DNA of 64,000 bases from Bin87 sp965204395 (GTDB taxonomy: Bacteria; Chloroflexota; Dehalococcoidia; Lucifugimonadales; UBA3495), in the NCBI GenBank assembly GCA_965204395.1, contig OZ241987.1, forward strand, positions 1,922,001 through 1,986,000. Direction: 5' to 3'. Below the pieces are notes generated by a model, which saw only the letters and a program-made list of their open reading frames with translations, did not search any database and was not told the origin of the DNA. The translations under genes were made by a program, and so were the position numbers. Every line of letters begins with the position of its first letter. The stretch's first letter is position 1. This document shows positions 47,193-55,648 of the stretch, one piece after another.

Positions 47193-48443
47193 ATGACCAC
47201 CATACTCGACCGCATTGATCCCGCCGTTGCCGCCGCCATTGAGAACGAGAACCGCCGCCAGCGTGATTCCATCGTCCTGATCGCATCGGAAAACTACGCC
47301 AGCAAGGCCGTTCTCGAAGCCCAGGCTCAGTTGATGAACAACAAGTACGCCGAGGGTTACCCCGGCCGGCGATACTACGGCGGCTGCGAGTTCGTGGACG
47401 TGGTCGAGACCCTCGCCATCGACCGGGCGAAGGAACTGTTCGGCGCCGAGCACGCCAACGTCCAGGCCCACAGCGGCGCCCAGGCCAACATGGCCGCTTA
47501 CTTCGCCGTTCTTGAGCCCGGCGACACCGTGTTGGGCATGCAGCTGGACATGGGCGGCCACCTCACCCACGGCGCCGGCGTCAACTTCTCCGGCAACCTC
47601 TACCAGTTCGTCCCCTACGGCGTCGACCAGGAAACCGAGACCATCGACTACGACCAGGTTGAGCGGTTGGCGAAAGAACACAACCCCAAGCTCATCGTGG
47701 CCGGCTGCAGCAGCTACTCCCGCGTGCTGGACTTCCCCCGATTCCGCGCCATCGCCGATTCCGTGGGCGCCCTGCTCATGGTGGACATGGCCCACATCTC
47801 CGGCCTCATCGCCGGCGGCGCGCACCCCTCGCCGTTCCCTCACGCCCAGATCGTAACCTCCACCACGCAGAAGACCCTGCGCGGACCCCGCGGCGGCATG
47901 GTCTTGGTGGAGGAAGAACTGGGCCGCAAGGTCGACTTCGCCGTGTTCCCCTACATGCAGGGCGGTCCGTTCATGCACGTCATCGCCGCCAAAGCCGTCT
48001 GCTTCGGCGAGGCGTTGCAGCCCGACTTCGGCCGCTACGCCCACCAGGTCGTCGCCAACGCCCAGGTCATGGCCCAGGAACTATCCGAGGGCGGCGTGCG
48101 CCTGGTCGCCGGCGGCACCGACAACCATCTTATGCTGGTGGACCTCACGCCTCTCGGCATCACCGGCCGGCAGGCCGAACGCGCTTTGGAGTCCGTGGAC
48201 ATCGTCGCCAACAAGAACGCCATCCCCTACGACCAGTTGCCCCCGCGCACCGCGTCCGGCATCCGCTTGGGCACTCCGGCTATCACCAGCCGCGGCATGG
48301 CCGAGGAGGACACCCGGCAGGTCGCCAAACTCATCGTCCGCACCCTCGGCAGCATCGGCGACGAACCCGCGTTGTCGGCAATCCGCGACGACGTCCGCCA
48401 CCTCAGCAACCGCTTCCCCGTCCCGGGGCTGGATGACGAATAA
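47193..48443 (+). CDS. glyA: Serine hydroxymethyltransferase
   Basis: A 416-residue PLP enzyme that interconverts serine and glycine with tetrahydrofolate. Landmarks are LIASENYASKAVLEAQAQLM, NKYAEGYPGRRYYGGCEFVD, AHSGAQANMAAYFAVLEPGD, LVDMAHISGL-type VDMAHISGLI and the lysine loop TSTTQKTLRGPRGGM. Length is normal. It supplies one-carbon units, matching the MetF-like protein elsewhere in the window. A DUF559 gene lies antisense across its 3' part. Confidence 0.97.
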   Translation: MTTILDRIDPAVAAAIENENRRQRDSIVLIASENYASKAVLEAQAQLMNNKYAEGYPGRRYYGGCEFVDVVETLAIDRAKELFGAEHANVQAHSGAQANMAAYFAVLEPGDTVLGMQLDMGGHLTHGAGVNFSGNLYQFVPYGVDQETETIDYDQVERLAKEHNPKLIVAGCSSYSRVLDFPRFRAIADSVGALLMVDMAHISGLIAGGAHPSPFPHAQIVTSTTQKTLRGPRGGMVLVEEELGRKVDFAVFPYMQGGPFMHVIAAKAVCFGEALQPDFGRYAHQVVANAQVMAQELSEGGVRLVAGGTDNHLMLVDLTPLGITGRQAERALESVDIVANKNAIPYDQLPPRTASGIRLGTPAITSRGMAEEDTRQVAKLIVRTLGSIGDEPALSAIRDDVRHLSNRFPVPGLDDE

Positions 48444-48848
48444 ATTGTCCCCTATCCCTTGACGACGAGTAGCGTCTATTCCCTCTCCCTTGATGGGAGA
48501 GGGTGAGGGTGAAATCTCCTTCGTTAACGCTATCAAGATAGCCTGCAACACCGCATCAGTTTCGCTCAGAACCTGATTGTTCCAGAACCGAATCACACGA
48601 AAGCCGGCGAATTGCAACCATCGAGTACGATCGTTGTCATATTCAATTTTCGCCTGATGTTGCCCTCCATCAAGCTCTACGACAATTTTCTTTTCAAAAC
48701 ACACAAAGTCCACTATGTAGTTCCCAATGGGAACCTGCCTGCGGAATTTATAGCCGGCAAGTTGACGATTCCGCAGGATCGACCCCAGTTTGCGCTCTGC
48801 ATCGGTGGATCGTCTACGTAGTTGACGCGCTGTCACTGTAGCGTTCAT
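48081..48848 (-). CDS. DUF559 endonuclease-like protein boxed by inverted repeats
   Basis: The core, about residues 1-112, is a DUF559 (Vsr-like, PD-(D/E)xK) protein: RQLRRRSTDAERKLGSILRN, YKFRRQVPIGNYIVDFVCFE, KKIVVELDGGQHQAKIEYDN, WLQFAGFRVIRFWNNQVL. All core acidic residues are present. The native end is lost: the frame runs through a family C repeat (SPSPIKGEG) and on across glyA in antisense for another 360 bases until a chance stop. Family C copies in inverted orientation flank the core (48479-48513, 48850-48888). The last ~130 codons are unlikely to matter. ATG 48848 is used. Confidence 0.7.
   Translation of the reverse strand: MNATVTARQLRRRSTDAERKLGSILRNRQLAGYKFRRQVPIGNYIVDFVCFEKKIVVELDGGQHQAKIEYDNDRTRWLQFAGFRVIRFWNNQVLSETDAVLQAILIALTKEISPSPSPIKGEGIDATRRQGIGDNLFVIQPRDGEAVAEVADVVADCRQRGFVADAAEGADDEFGDLPGVLLGHAAAGDSRSAQADAGRGARGQLVVGDGVLVGDDVHGLQSAFGLPAGDAERREVHQHKMVVGAAGDQAHAALG
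48479..48513. repeat. Palindromic repeat family C, left flank of DUF559
   Basis: TTCCCTCTCCCTTGATGGGA then GAGGGTGAGGGTGAA. It is inverted relative to the copy at 48850-48888; the TGAGGGTGAA ends of both point towards the DUF559 core. Confidence 0.8.
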
Positions 48849-48849
48849 A

Positions 48850-48888
48850 TCACCCTCACCCTGGCCCTCTCCCATCAAGGGAGAGGGG
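48850..48888. repeat. Palindromic repeat family C, right flank of DUF559
   Basis: TCACCCTCACCCTGGCCCTC then TCCCATCAAGGGAGAGGGG. A partial further copy follows (48896-48915), which contains the stop codon of the methyltransferase gene. Confidence 0.8.
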
Positions 48889-48907
48889 ACTTCCTAACCC
48901 TTTCCCA

Positions 48908-49666
48908 TCAACGGACAGGAGGCTTCCGTCCCACAAACAGGTTCCCGCCAAACCCGCCCTCGTACGCGTTGGTCTGGATGTACTCGGCCTCCAGACCCTC
49001 GGCCTGCAACAACCCCAACCAGGTCTCCGTGTGGAACAACCCTCCCGTATGACGGTCCACTTCCACCTTGATATCTCCGTCCTCGTCAATCACGAATACG
49101 AACACCGACTCGATGGTTGTTGACCCGGGCCGTGGCTTCCCCATGTACTCGATGAATGTCACCGACCGGTCCTCGGCCTCCTTGGTCCACTCGACCACCC
49201 GCGGACCTTCAAACGTTTCCTGAACACAGTCGGGCGCCAGCAGCAGCACGCCTCCCTGATTCAAGTGAATTGCGGCGGTCTGGATAGCCGCCCGCAGGTC
49301 GTCCTCCGTCGTCATGTAGTTGATGGCGTCGTGGATCGCCACCACGTCAAACGTCCGCCCCAACCGCACGTCTCGCATGTCGCCCAGGTGATGCAGGGTC
49401 TGCGGATTGAGACCCCGCGAAATCTCAAGCATCTCCGGCGATATGTCCACCGCCTCGGTGATGAAATGCTCCGTCAGGTGCGACAGCAGGTGTCCCCCGC
49501 CGCAGCCCAGTTCCAGGAGCGTTGGCAGACCGTGGCCGACACCTGCGGATATATCCAGCCGCTCGCGAATTACGTCCAGCCACTCCTGCGCCTCGACCAT
49601 GTACTCGTCCGGCGGGCTGATGATGGGCCACAGGTGGGCCAGATCGCTGTACAGCCGGAGTGTCAT
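48908..49666 (-). CDS. Class I SAM-dependent methyltransferase
   Basis: A 252-residue protein with the class I fold: PTLLELGCGGGHLLSHLTEH is motif I, AVDISPEMLEISRG the acidic loop, FDVVAIHDAINYM motif IV and LNQGGVLLLAPD the next strand. The C-terminal half carries a beta insertion that probably binds the substrate. It starts seven bases after the small gene at 49674. Its stop lies in a partial family C repeat, so the last residues may have been altered by insertion. Methyl acceptor unknown. Confidence 0.85.
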   Translation of the reverse strand: MTLRLYSDLAHLWPIISPPDEYMVEAQEWLDVIRERLDISAGVGHGLPTLLELGCGGGHLLSHLTEHFITEAVDISPEMLEISRGLNPQTLHHLGDMRDVRLGRTFDVVAIHDAINYMTTEDDLRAAIQTAAIHLNQGGVLLLAPDCVQETFEGPRVVEWTKEAEDRSVTFIEYMGKPRPGSTTIESVFVFVIDEDGDIKVEVDRHTGGLFHTETWLGLLQAEGLEAEYIQTNAYEGGFGGNLFVGRKPPVR

Positions 49667-49673
49667 GTGGTGT

Positions 49674-49913
49674 TCACGCCGCCGTCGTACCGACGCCATA
49701 GGTGTCGATGTAGAGGTATTCCCGAACCCGCGCCAGCAGGACACCGGAGTGGGGCGCATTATTGTACAGCCAACGCTCCAGGTTGCTGATCACCACCCCC
49801 GCATCCAGTTCAATGTAGGGACAGCCCAACGCCCGCCATCGGCCAATCATTCGCTCTGCGTCCGAGGGCAGGTCATCCACCGCAGCCATAACGCGAGTCG
49901 CATCGTTCACCAT
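49674..49913 (-). CDS. Hypothetical 79-aa protein upstream of the methyltransferase
   Basis: MVNDATRVMAAVDDLPSDAE begins the protein and LYNNAPHSGVLLARVREYLY lies near its end. AGGAGGT is nine bases before ATG 49913, which clearly sets the start. Small, acidic, no motif recognised. It forms an operon with the methyltransferase seven bases downstream. Confidence 0.65.
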   Translation of the reverse strand: MVNDATRVMAAVDDLPSDAERMIGRWRALGCPYIELDAGVVISNLERWLYNNAPHSGVLLARVREYLYIDTYGVGTTAA

Positions 49914-49939
49914 CGTGATTGGACCTCCTGTTCTATGCG

Positions 49940-49951
49940 GTACAATTGTAC
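49940..49951. promoter_or_regulatory. Perfect 12-bp palindrome, possible operator
   Basis: GTACAATTGTAC lies 27 bases ahead of the 79-aa gene's start codon and contains TACAAT, which could be its -10. A repressor bound there would block the operon. Purely a sequence inference. Confidence 0.4.
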
Positions 49952-49984
49952 GAAACAAACAATCAATATGCAACACCCTCCAAA

Positions 49985-50335
49985 CCCAAACCCAACTCAT
50001 CCCGTGGAACCTGTAAATCCACATTCCCCACCATCATCCTGTCTATCCTGTGCATCCATGCCGATTCCCGTCCAAACCACCTCACGCATACCCGCTTTGC
50101 GCAACCTCTCACTGCGAGCGCCCCAATTCCAACCCGCCACCCAGGCCCGCGACAGCCGACCCAATGCCCACTTCCAAAGACCGCGAACCTCGCTCCCCCA
50201 AATCCGCCCACCTGCCCGCCAATACCGCTCAAATCGCCGCCAAAACCCTTCACTCGACCCCCATTCAGCCCCACGATCCGCCCAATGCCCTACTGGAATT
50301 AGCGGAGATGAGAGGAAATGAGCGGGAAATCGACC
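49985..50335. repeat. Strongly strand-skewed repeat family G, copy 1
   Basis: A region of about 350 bases almost free of G on the plus strand. Read on the minus strand it aligns with 62455-62720: both start with three decamer-like units of the GCTCATTTCC type, then AGTAGGGC, runs of GGGG and GGTTTTGGCGGCGAT. Reading frames in it are glycine-rich but weakly conserved. I see no gene here. Confidence 0.6.
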
Positions 50336-50418
50336 TTTCCGTCCCTTCACCACTCAATTGCAAACCGGGTACGCGTGAGACCTCTGGGCCTTTGCAAAGT
50401 TGTGCGATTGAAGTCCAT

Positions 50419-50500
50419 CCGCTCGTCCTGAGCCTGTCGAAGGACGCGCTCGTGGTTCGACAGGCTCCCGCCGGAGGCGGACGTTCCGCACCATGAGCGG
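50419..50500. repeat. Palindromic repeat family E, composite copy
   Basis: CCGCTCGTCCTGAGCCTGTC, then CGCTCGTGGTTCGACAGGCT and CCATGAGCGG. It is the noncoding counterpart of the repeat inserted in the MFS gene at 2824-2856. Confidence 0.75.
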
Positions 50501-50632
50501 GACGTGTGGCGACTTTGAACGGGCCCTGGTGAGACCTGCGCGGCGGTTGCGCCCCCTGCGACCCTGCGCCATAATACGGCCATCCACGGCAGACACGTCG
50601 GCCTGTTGCCGGCATCCTCGGAGGGACGTCAA

Positions 50633-51586
50633 ATGCCGCAAGCCGGAATTCCATCGGAACAGGAAGTGCGGGGCTGGTTCGACAGCCTGTCAAACTGGGG
50701 CCGCTGGGGCGACGATGACGAACTGGGCACCCCCAACCTCATAACGCCCGAGAAAACCAGGTCCGCCCTTGCCACCGTGCAGGAAGGCCACTGCATTTCC
50801 ATGTCCCGCGAACTCACCTGGGACCCGTCCGTCGACGTGCCGGCTCCGCCCGTCCATTACATGATCGAAAGCGGCGAGGGTTGGGCCACCGGCGACAAGG
50901 TATCCAACCGCCCGTCCGCCGTGGCGATGGACTACATCGGCATGATCTTCCACGGTGTTACCGTTACCCACGTGGACAGTTTGGCCCACTTCTTCTGGAA
51001 CGGCCAGACCTACAACGGCAAGCCGGCCCACATGGTTTCCACCAGCCTCGGCGCAACCGTGTGCTCTGTTGAGCAGGCTCACAAGGGATTCATCACCCGC
51101 GGCGTCCTGGTGGATGTCCCCTACGTGCGGGGCATCGACTGGGTCGAGCGCGGCGAGGGCGTCATGCCCGAAGATATCCTGGCCGCTGAGGAACGGTGCG
51201 GGTTCCGTATCGAGTCCGGTGATGTCCTGCTCATTCGCACCGGCCAGTTGCACCGCCGAAACGTCGAAGGCCCCGTTCCGCGCGAGGCCGGGTCAACCGC
51301 CTGCCAGGCCGCATGTCTGCCCCTGTTCAAGGAACGCGACATCGCGGTGCTGGGCTCCGACACCGGCAACGACGTCAGCCCGCCCCAGTATCCGGGCCAG
51401 CTGACCAATCCGGTTCACCAGGTCTCCATAGTCGCCATGGGCCTGTGGATCCTGGACAACGCCAATCTGGAAGATGTCGCGGAAGCCTGCCGGGAACGCA
51501 ACCGATGGACATTCATGGTCAGCATTAACCCGTTGCGCATGCAGAACACCACCGGATCTCCGGTGAACCCCGTGGCGGTTTTTTAA
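50633..51586 (+). CDS. Cyclase family protein (isatin hydrolase/kynurenine formamidase-like)
   Basis: A 317-residue protein of the cyclase family, metal-dependent hydrolases that open imide or formamide rings. WGRWGDDDELGTPNLITPEK is the N-terminal signature. VTHVDSLAHFFWNGQTYNG carries the H-x-D-x-x-x-H metal motif. LIRTGQLHRRN and VLGSDTGNDVSPPQYPG follow. GGAGGG is upstream of ATG 50633. It is the first gene of an operon with a GatC-like protein and an amidase, which suggests stepwise hydrolysis of a cyclic amide. Confidence 0.88.
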   Translation: MPQAGIPSEQEVRGWFDSLSNWGRWGDDDELGTPNLITPEKTRSALATVQEGHCISMSRELTWDPSVDVPAPPVHYMIESGEGWATGDKVSNRPSAVAMDYIGMIFHGVTVTHVDSLAHFFWNGQTYNGKPAHMVSTSLGATVCSVEQAHKGFITRGVLVDVPYVRGIDWVERGEGVMPEDILAAEERCGFRIESGDVLLIRTGQLHRRNVEGPVPREAGSTACQAACLPLFKERDIAVLGSDTGNDVSPPQYPGQLTNPVHQVSIVAMGLWILDNANLEDVAEACRERNRWTFMVSINPLRMQNTTGSPVNPVAVF

Positions 51587-51598
51587 GGAGGTGCGGAT

Positions 51599-51802
51599 AT
51601 GGCCGAAGCTGGTGAATCAACCGTCTCCATGGACGACTTCCGCGTGCTGGTCCGCATGGCGGGACTTCCACTCGATGACGAGGAACTGGAAGAACTCCTG
51701 CCGCTGTACCAGTTTCTCCGGCAGCGGGTTGAGATGCTCCATGAGGCTGATCTGCCCCTGGGCGGCCAGGCCATGACCTTCCCCGCCGACTGGAGCCGCT
51801 AG
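51599..51802 (+). CDS. GatC/AtzG-like small subunit for the amidase
   Basis: A 67-residue protein of two helices, SMDDFRVLVRMAGLPLDDEE then LEELLPLYQFLRQRVEMLHE, ending in LGGQAMTFPADWSR, an extended tail. Its size, helix pattern and position right before an amidase match AtzG, the GatC-like partner of the amidase AtzE. It would wrap around the amidase and stabilise it. It sits 12 bases after the cyclase gene with GGAGG close to the ATG. Confidence 0.7.
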   Translation: MAEAGESTVSMDDFRVLVRMAGLPLDDEELEELLPLYQFLRQRVEMLHEADLPLGGQAMTFPADWSR

Positions 51803-51831
51803 GGCTGAACCCCGCATTTGAGGTGATTTGA

Positions 51832-53235
51832 ATGGCCGCAACCGGCGAGTTGCACTACCTTACCATTGGCGAAGCGGCGCCGCTGATTGCTTCCGGCGAG
51901 CTTTCTCCGGTTGAACTCACGCGCGCGTACTTGGCCCGCATCGAAGCTATCGACGGTCAACTCGATTCCTACGTCACCATCACGTCGGAACTGGCCCTCT
52001 CCCAGGCACGGCAGGCCGAGTCCGAAATCCAGGCCGGCCGGTACCGTGGCCCGCTCCACGGCATCCCCATTGCCCTCAAGGACCTCTACGACACCGCCGG
52101 CATCCGAACCACCGCCATGTCCCGGGTGACCCCGGACCGGGTGCCCGACGAGGACGCCACCACCGTTGCCAAACTCTACGAGGCCGGCGCCATACTCTTG
52201 GGCAAGTTGGCCATGCACGAGTTCGCCCTGGGCGGTCCCGATTTCACCAGCCTTTTCCCGCCGGCGCGCAACCCGTGGAACACCGCGCACATGCCCGGGG
52301 GCAGCAGCAGCGGCTCCGGTGCAGCGGTCGCTGCCGGTCTGTGCATGGGTGCGCTGGGCTCGGACACGGGCGGCAGCATCCGGGGTCCCGCCTCCATGTG
52401 CGGCATCGCTGGCGTCAAGCCCACCTTCGGGCGCGTCAGCAATTTTGGCGTCGTGCCCCTCTCCTGGTCCCAGGACCACTGCGGCCCCATGACCTGGACC
52501 GTGGAGGACTCCGCCATCATGCTCCAGGCCATCGCCGGGCACGATCCCAGGGATCCCACCACCGCCGACGTTCCGGTGCCGGACTACCTGGCCGCTCTGC
52601 GCGACGGCGTGCGCGGTCTCACCGTCGGAGTGCCCCGGGAGTATTTCTACGAGGAGGCCCCGGGCGTGGACGTGCAGGTGATTCAGGCCGCCGAACGCAG
52701 TCTGGAAACCCTGTCCGAACTGGGCGCGGAAATCCGCGATGTGGAGATTCCGCACATCAAGTACGCCCAGACCGCCAACCAGGTCATCATGATGTCCGAG
52801 GCCTACGCGTTCCATGAGGCCAACCTGAAAACCCGCCGCCACGACTACGGAAACCTGGTCCGCAACCGTTTCCTGCTCGGCGGCCTGCTCTCTGCGTCCG
52901 ATTACAACCAGGCCCTCCGTATGCGTCGCGTCATCAAGGACGAAATGGCCGAAGCCCTGCGCCAGGCCGACGTGCTGGTTACCCCCACCTACGCCTCGCC
53001 CGCGCCGCAGATCGAGGGTTACGCCGGGGCCACTACCCTGACCCAGCCCAGCTTCACCGGCCCGTTCAACGTTTCCGGGCTGCCGGCCGTATCCACACCC
53101 AGCGGGCTGTCGGATGCCGGGCTGCCCATGGGGTTGCAGATAGTGGGCCGGCCCTTTGACGAAGCGACGGCTTTGCGTGTAGCATTCGCCTGCGAACAGG
53201 CGGCCCGATTCATTGACCGTCGCCCGCCGGTATGA
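51832..53235 (+). CDS. Amidase signature enzyme (AtzE/GatA type)
   Basis: A 467-residue amidase. The Ser-cisSer-Lys triad is visible: K in IPIALKDLYDTAGI (about residue 82), and PGGSSSGSGAAVAAGLCMGA with GSDTGGSIRGPASMCGI for the two serines. SWSQDHCGPMTWTVED and LPMGLQIVGRPFDE complete the family pattern. It probably hydrolyses the linear amide produced by the cyclase-like enzyme upstream. Gene order cyclase, small subunit, amidase indicates a pathway operon. Confidence 0.92.
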   Translation: MAATGELHYLTIGEAAPLIASGELSPVELTRAYLARIEAIDGQLDSYVTITSELALSQARQAESEIQAGRYRGPLHGIPIALKDLYDTAGIRTTAMSRVTPDRVPDEDATTVAKLYEAGAILLGKLAMHEFALGGPDFTSLFPPARNPWNTAHMPGGSSSGSGAAVAAGLCMGALGSDTGGSIRGPASMCGIAGVKPTFGRVSNFGVVPLSWSQDHCGPMTWTVEDSAIMLQAIAGHDPRDPTTADVPVPDYLAALRDGVRGLTVGVPREYFYEEAPGVDVQVIQAAERSLETLSELGAEIRDVEIPHIKYAQTANQVIMMSEAYAFHEANLKTRRHDYGNLVRNRFLLGGLLSASDYNQALRMRRVIKDEMAEALRQADVLVTPTYASPAPQIEGYAGATTLTQPSFTGPFNVSGLPAVSTPSGLSDAGLPMGLQIVGRPFDEATALRVAFACEQAARFIDRRPPV

Positions 53236-53447
53236 CCGTTCTTAATTTCAGGCGCAATCAAAGGATCGATACAAAAAATTTATAAAAATCGTGTCACATC
53301 GTATTGACGAATCGGCAACGATTGGCGTAAAACTGACCAGCATTGCTGGCTCGATCTGTTCCCGGCGGCAAAATGAACCTCAGCGCCGCTGATAAAATAC
53401 TTTCACCAGCCGGCGCGACAGCCATCACAAATAACGGAGCGAAAATC

Positions 53448-53648
53448 ATGGAATGGCCCCTGCAAGCCTACTCAGTCAAACTCAAGCGGAAGGTCGACAT
53501 TGCTGAGGACTCCATGGAGTTGGTCATTATGAAGAACGGCCGCCACGCCCTCAGGGGCGTAGCCGTCGAGGACCGGACCATCAACGTGTTCCGGATCCTG
53601 GGCAACGCCGAAGTTGAAGAAGTACGGGTGAAACTGGATCTCAAGTAA
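53448..53648 (+). CDS. Hypothetical 66-aa protein
   Basis: It begins MEWPLQAYSVKLKRKVDIAE and continues as alternating strands (VAVEDRTINVFRILG, VEEVRVKLDLK). GGAG is ten bases before ATG 53448. Coding character is good for so short a frame. It is probably a small beta-rich domain; I do not recognise it. Between 53236 and 53447 I see no gene. Confidence 0.55.
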   Translation: MEWPLQAYSVKLKRKVDIAEDSMELVIMKNGRHALRGVAVEDRTINVFRILGNAEVEEVRVKLDLK

Positions 53649-53686
53649 GGCGGCGTTCTGCCGATTTGGGCTGGCCTTGGCGACGG

Positions 53687-55096
53687 CTAACGGGCCAGCC
53701 ACCGCAATGCCCGGCCGGTGAATCCGCTCGTCAGTCGGTCCAGGTACGCATCCCAGGCTACTTGCTGATTCCCGGTGCCCAGAGACGGGTAAGCCTGCAT
53801 CGCCCTCGCCACTTCGCCCATGCTGAGCCCTCGTTCGAAGGCTACGGCCCATCCCTGCAACGCTTCGGCGGCATTTCGACCCACCACGGTAGCGCCCAGC
53901 ACGGTCCCCTTGTTCCGTTGCACGACCTTGATGAAACCGGCGGCGGCGCCGTCCGTGACGGCTCGGTCAATTGACCCCATGGGCAGAGTGGCAGTACGTA
54001 TCGCGTCTCCATAGCGTTCCCGCGCCTGCTCCTCTGTATAACCTACGTGCGCCACTTCCGGGTCGGTGAAAGTCGCCCACGGCGGATGCGCCGGTCGCGC
54101 TTTTGATTGCCCCGGCAGCAGCATATTCCGCACTGCCATGGCACCCTGGTACCCCGCGTAGTGCGTAAACTGAAACCCGCCGATGCAGTCCCCGGCGGCA
54201 TAGATGTTCCTGGCGTTGGTGCGTAGGTAATCGTCCACGGTGATGCCGGTCCGTGAATACTCAACTCCCGCCTTCTCCAGGCCCATCCCGTCAACATTCG
54301 GCCCCCGTCCCACGGCCACCAGAATCCCATCGCCCGCTACTTCCTCGCCCCCGGCCCTCACGAGGATATTGCCCGATCCGACGGAACGGACCGATTCAAC
54401 GGGCGCGCCCAGCCACAGGTCAACTCCATCTCGCGTCAGCGCGTCGGCCACTATCTGCGCCGCCTCCGGGTCGTCGTTGGGCAGTAGTCGATCCAGCGCC
54501 TCCACCAGGGTCACCCGCGAGCCCAGCCGCTGGCATGCTTGGGCCAACTCGCACCCGATCGGCCCTCCACCAATCACTATCAGTCGAGCCGGTAGCTCCT
54601 CCAACTCCCAAAAACTCTCGTACGTCAGATACGGCGTTTCGGCTAAGCCCGAAATCGGTGGCACCAATGGCGATGCCCCGGTGCAGATCAGGAAATATCT
54701 GGTGTTGATCCGCCGACCCTCTACGTCGACGGTATGAGGGTCCTCAAACCGCGCTTTACCCTGGATTACTTCGATCCCCTCTCCGCTCAACACATCCGGC
54801 GATTCGGCCGAGTAGATCTGCTCTATGACGCGCCGCACGCGGCCCATCACCGCCGCAAAGTCGACCTCCGGTTCGCTTGCTTGCACACCATACGTCCCGC
54901 CAGTGCGGATGGTGTGGGCCACTCTCGCGGCATGCAGCAACGCCTTGCTGGGAACGCATCCGGTCCAGGTGCAGTCGCCGCCGACTCGGTTGGCCTCAAT
55001 CAGCGCGACCCGTCGCCCCAACCGCGCCGCGAACCGGGCCGCTGTCAACCCGGCAGAACCCGCCCCGATGATTGCCAGGTCATAGTCCGTAGCCAC
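53687..55096 (-). CDS. Flavin disulfide reductase (mercuric reductase/dihydrolipoamide dehydrogenase-like)
   Basis: A 469-residue pyridine nucleotide-disulfide oxidoreductase. LAIIGAGSAGLTAARFAARL binds FAD. VGGDCTWTGCVPSKALLHAA holds the redox cysteine pair CxxxxC. LIVIGGGPIGCELAQACQRL binds NAD(P)H. NIYAAGDCIGGFQFTHYAGY binds FAD again. The dimerisation domain lacks the usual H-x-x-x-x-E active-site pair in its C-terminus, and no HMA domain is present, so the true substrate is uncertain. Confidence 0.9.
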   Translation of the reverse strand: MATDYDLAIIGAGSAGLTAARFAARLGRRVALIEANRVGGDCTWTGCVPSKALLHAARVAHTIRTGGTYGVQASEPEVDFAAVMGRVRRVIEQIYSAESPDVLSGEGIEVIQGKARFEDPHTVDVEGRRINTRYFLICTGASPLVPPISGLAETPYLTYESFWELEELPARLIVIGGGPIGCELAQACQRLGSRVTLVEALDRLLPNDDPEAAQIVADALTRDGVDLWLGAPVESVRSVGSGNILVRAGGEEVAGDGILVAVGRGPNVDGMGLEKAGVEYSRTGITVDDYLRTNARNIYAAGDCIGGFQFTHYAGYQGAMAVRNMLLPGQSKARPAHPPWATFTDPEVAHVGYTEEQARERYGDAIRTATLPMGSIDRAVTDGAAAGFIKVVQRNKGTVLGATVVGRNAAEALQGWAVAFERGLSMGEVARAMQAYPSLGTGNQQVAWDAYLDRLTSGFTGRALRWLAR

Positions 55097-55161
55097 AGCG
55101 TGCTACGCCTTGGGGAGAATGCATGCACAAATCAGGATCACGTGCCGTTGTGCCGTAGGGG

Positions 55162-55644
55162 TCATCTTGCCCTGAACAGTACATGGGTAGCCAGCGCACG
55201 CCTGGTCCTCAAGTCAGTGGACACGAGGTCGCCAATGGCAGCTTCGGCTCGTTCTATGGCGCGAACAGTTTCCGATCGTTGGAAAACTGTCTGAGGGTTG
55301 TAATCGGCGTCGTGTCGCTGGTTTTGGAGCGCGATGAACGTGTGTCCAAAGTCTTGCAGGCTGGCGGGAAACATTGCCATCGCCGAGGTTGAGTTGAAGC
55401 TATTCTTGGCGGGGCCGTGATCCAACGCACGGTAGGTTCTGGTCCACTCTTCAGATTGCCGGATATCAGGCGAAGTTCCAATCAAGGAGTCGGCGTTGCT
55501 GTTGGCTAGCGCGTGGAACAATGCGTAATAAACGGTACTGATAGAGCGGCGTAGCCTGGCCTGCTGGGGCCTGCCCCTGGTTTCACCGTGCTCTGGCGCT
55601 TCGGCGAGCAATCTGGCGATGGCTATGAGTTGCTCCCAGTTCAC
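55162..55644 (-). CDS. HEPN-domain protein, second gene of a pair
   Basis: A 160-residue helical protein: QLIAIARLLAEAPEHGETRG, RRSISTVYYALFHALANSNA and EWTRTYRALDHGPAKNSF. The STVYYALFHAL helix and TYRALDHG resemble HEPN proteins of the type found with nucleotidyltransferases and in defence genes. The gene follows a small protein by four bases, giving a tight pair of unknown function. Confidence 0.7.
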   Translation of the reverse strand: MNWEQLIAIARLLAEAPEHGETRGRPQQARLRRSISTVYYALFHALANSNADSLIGTSPDIRQSEEWTRTYRALDHGPAKNSFNSTSAMAMFPASLQDFGHTFIALQNQRHDADYNPQTVFQRSETVRAIERAEAAIGDLVSTDLRTRRALATHVLFRAR

Positions 55645-55648
55645 ACGT

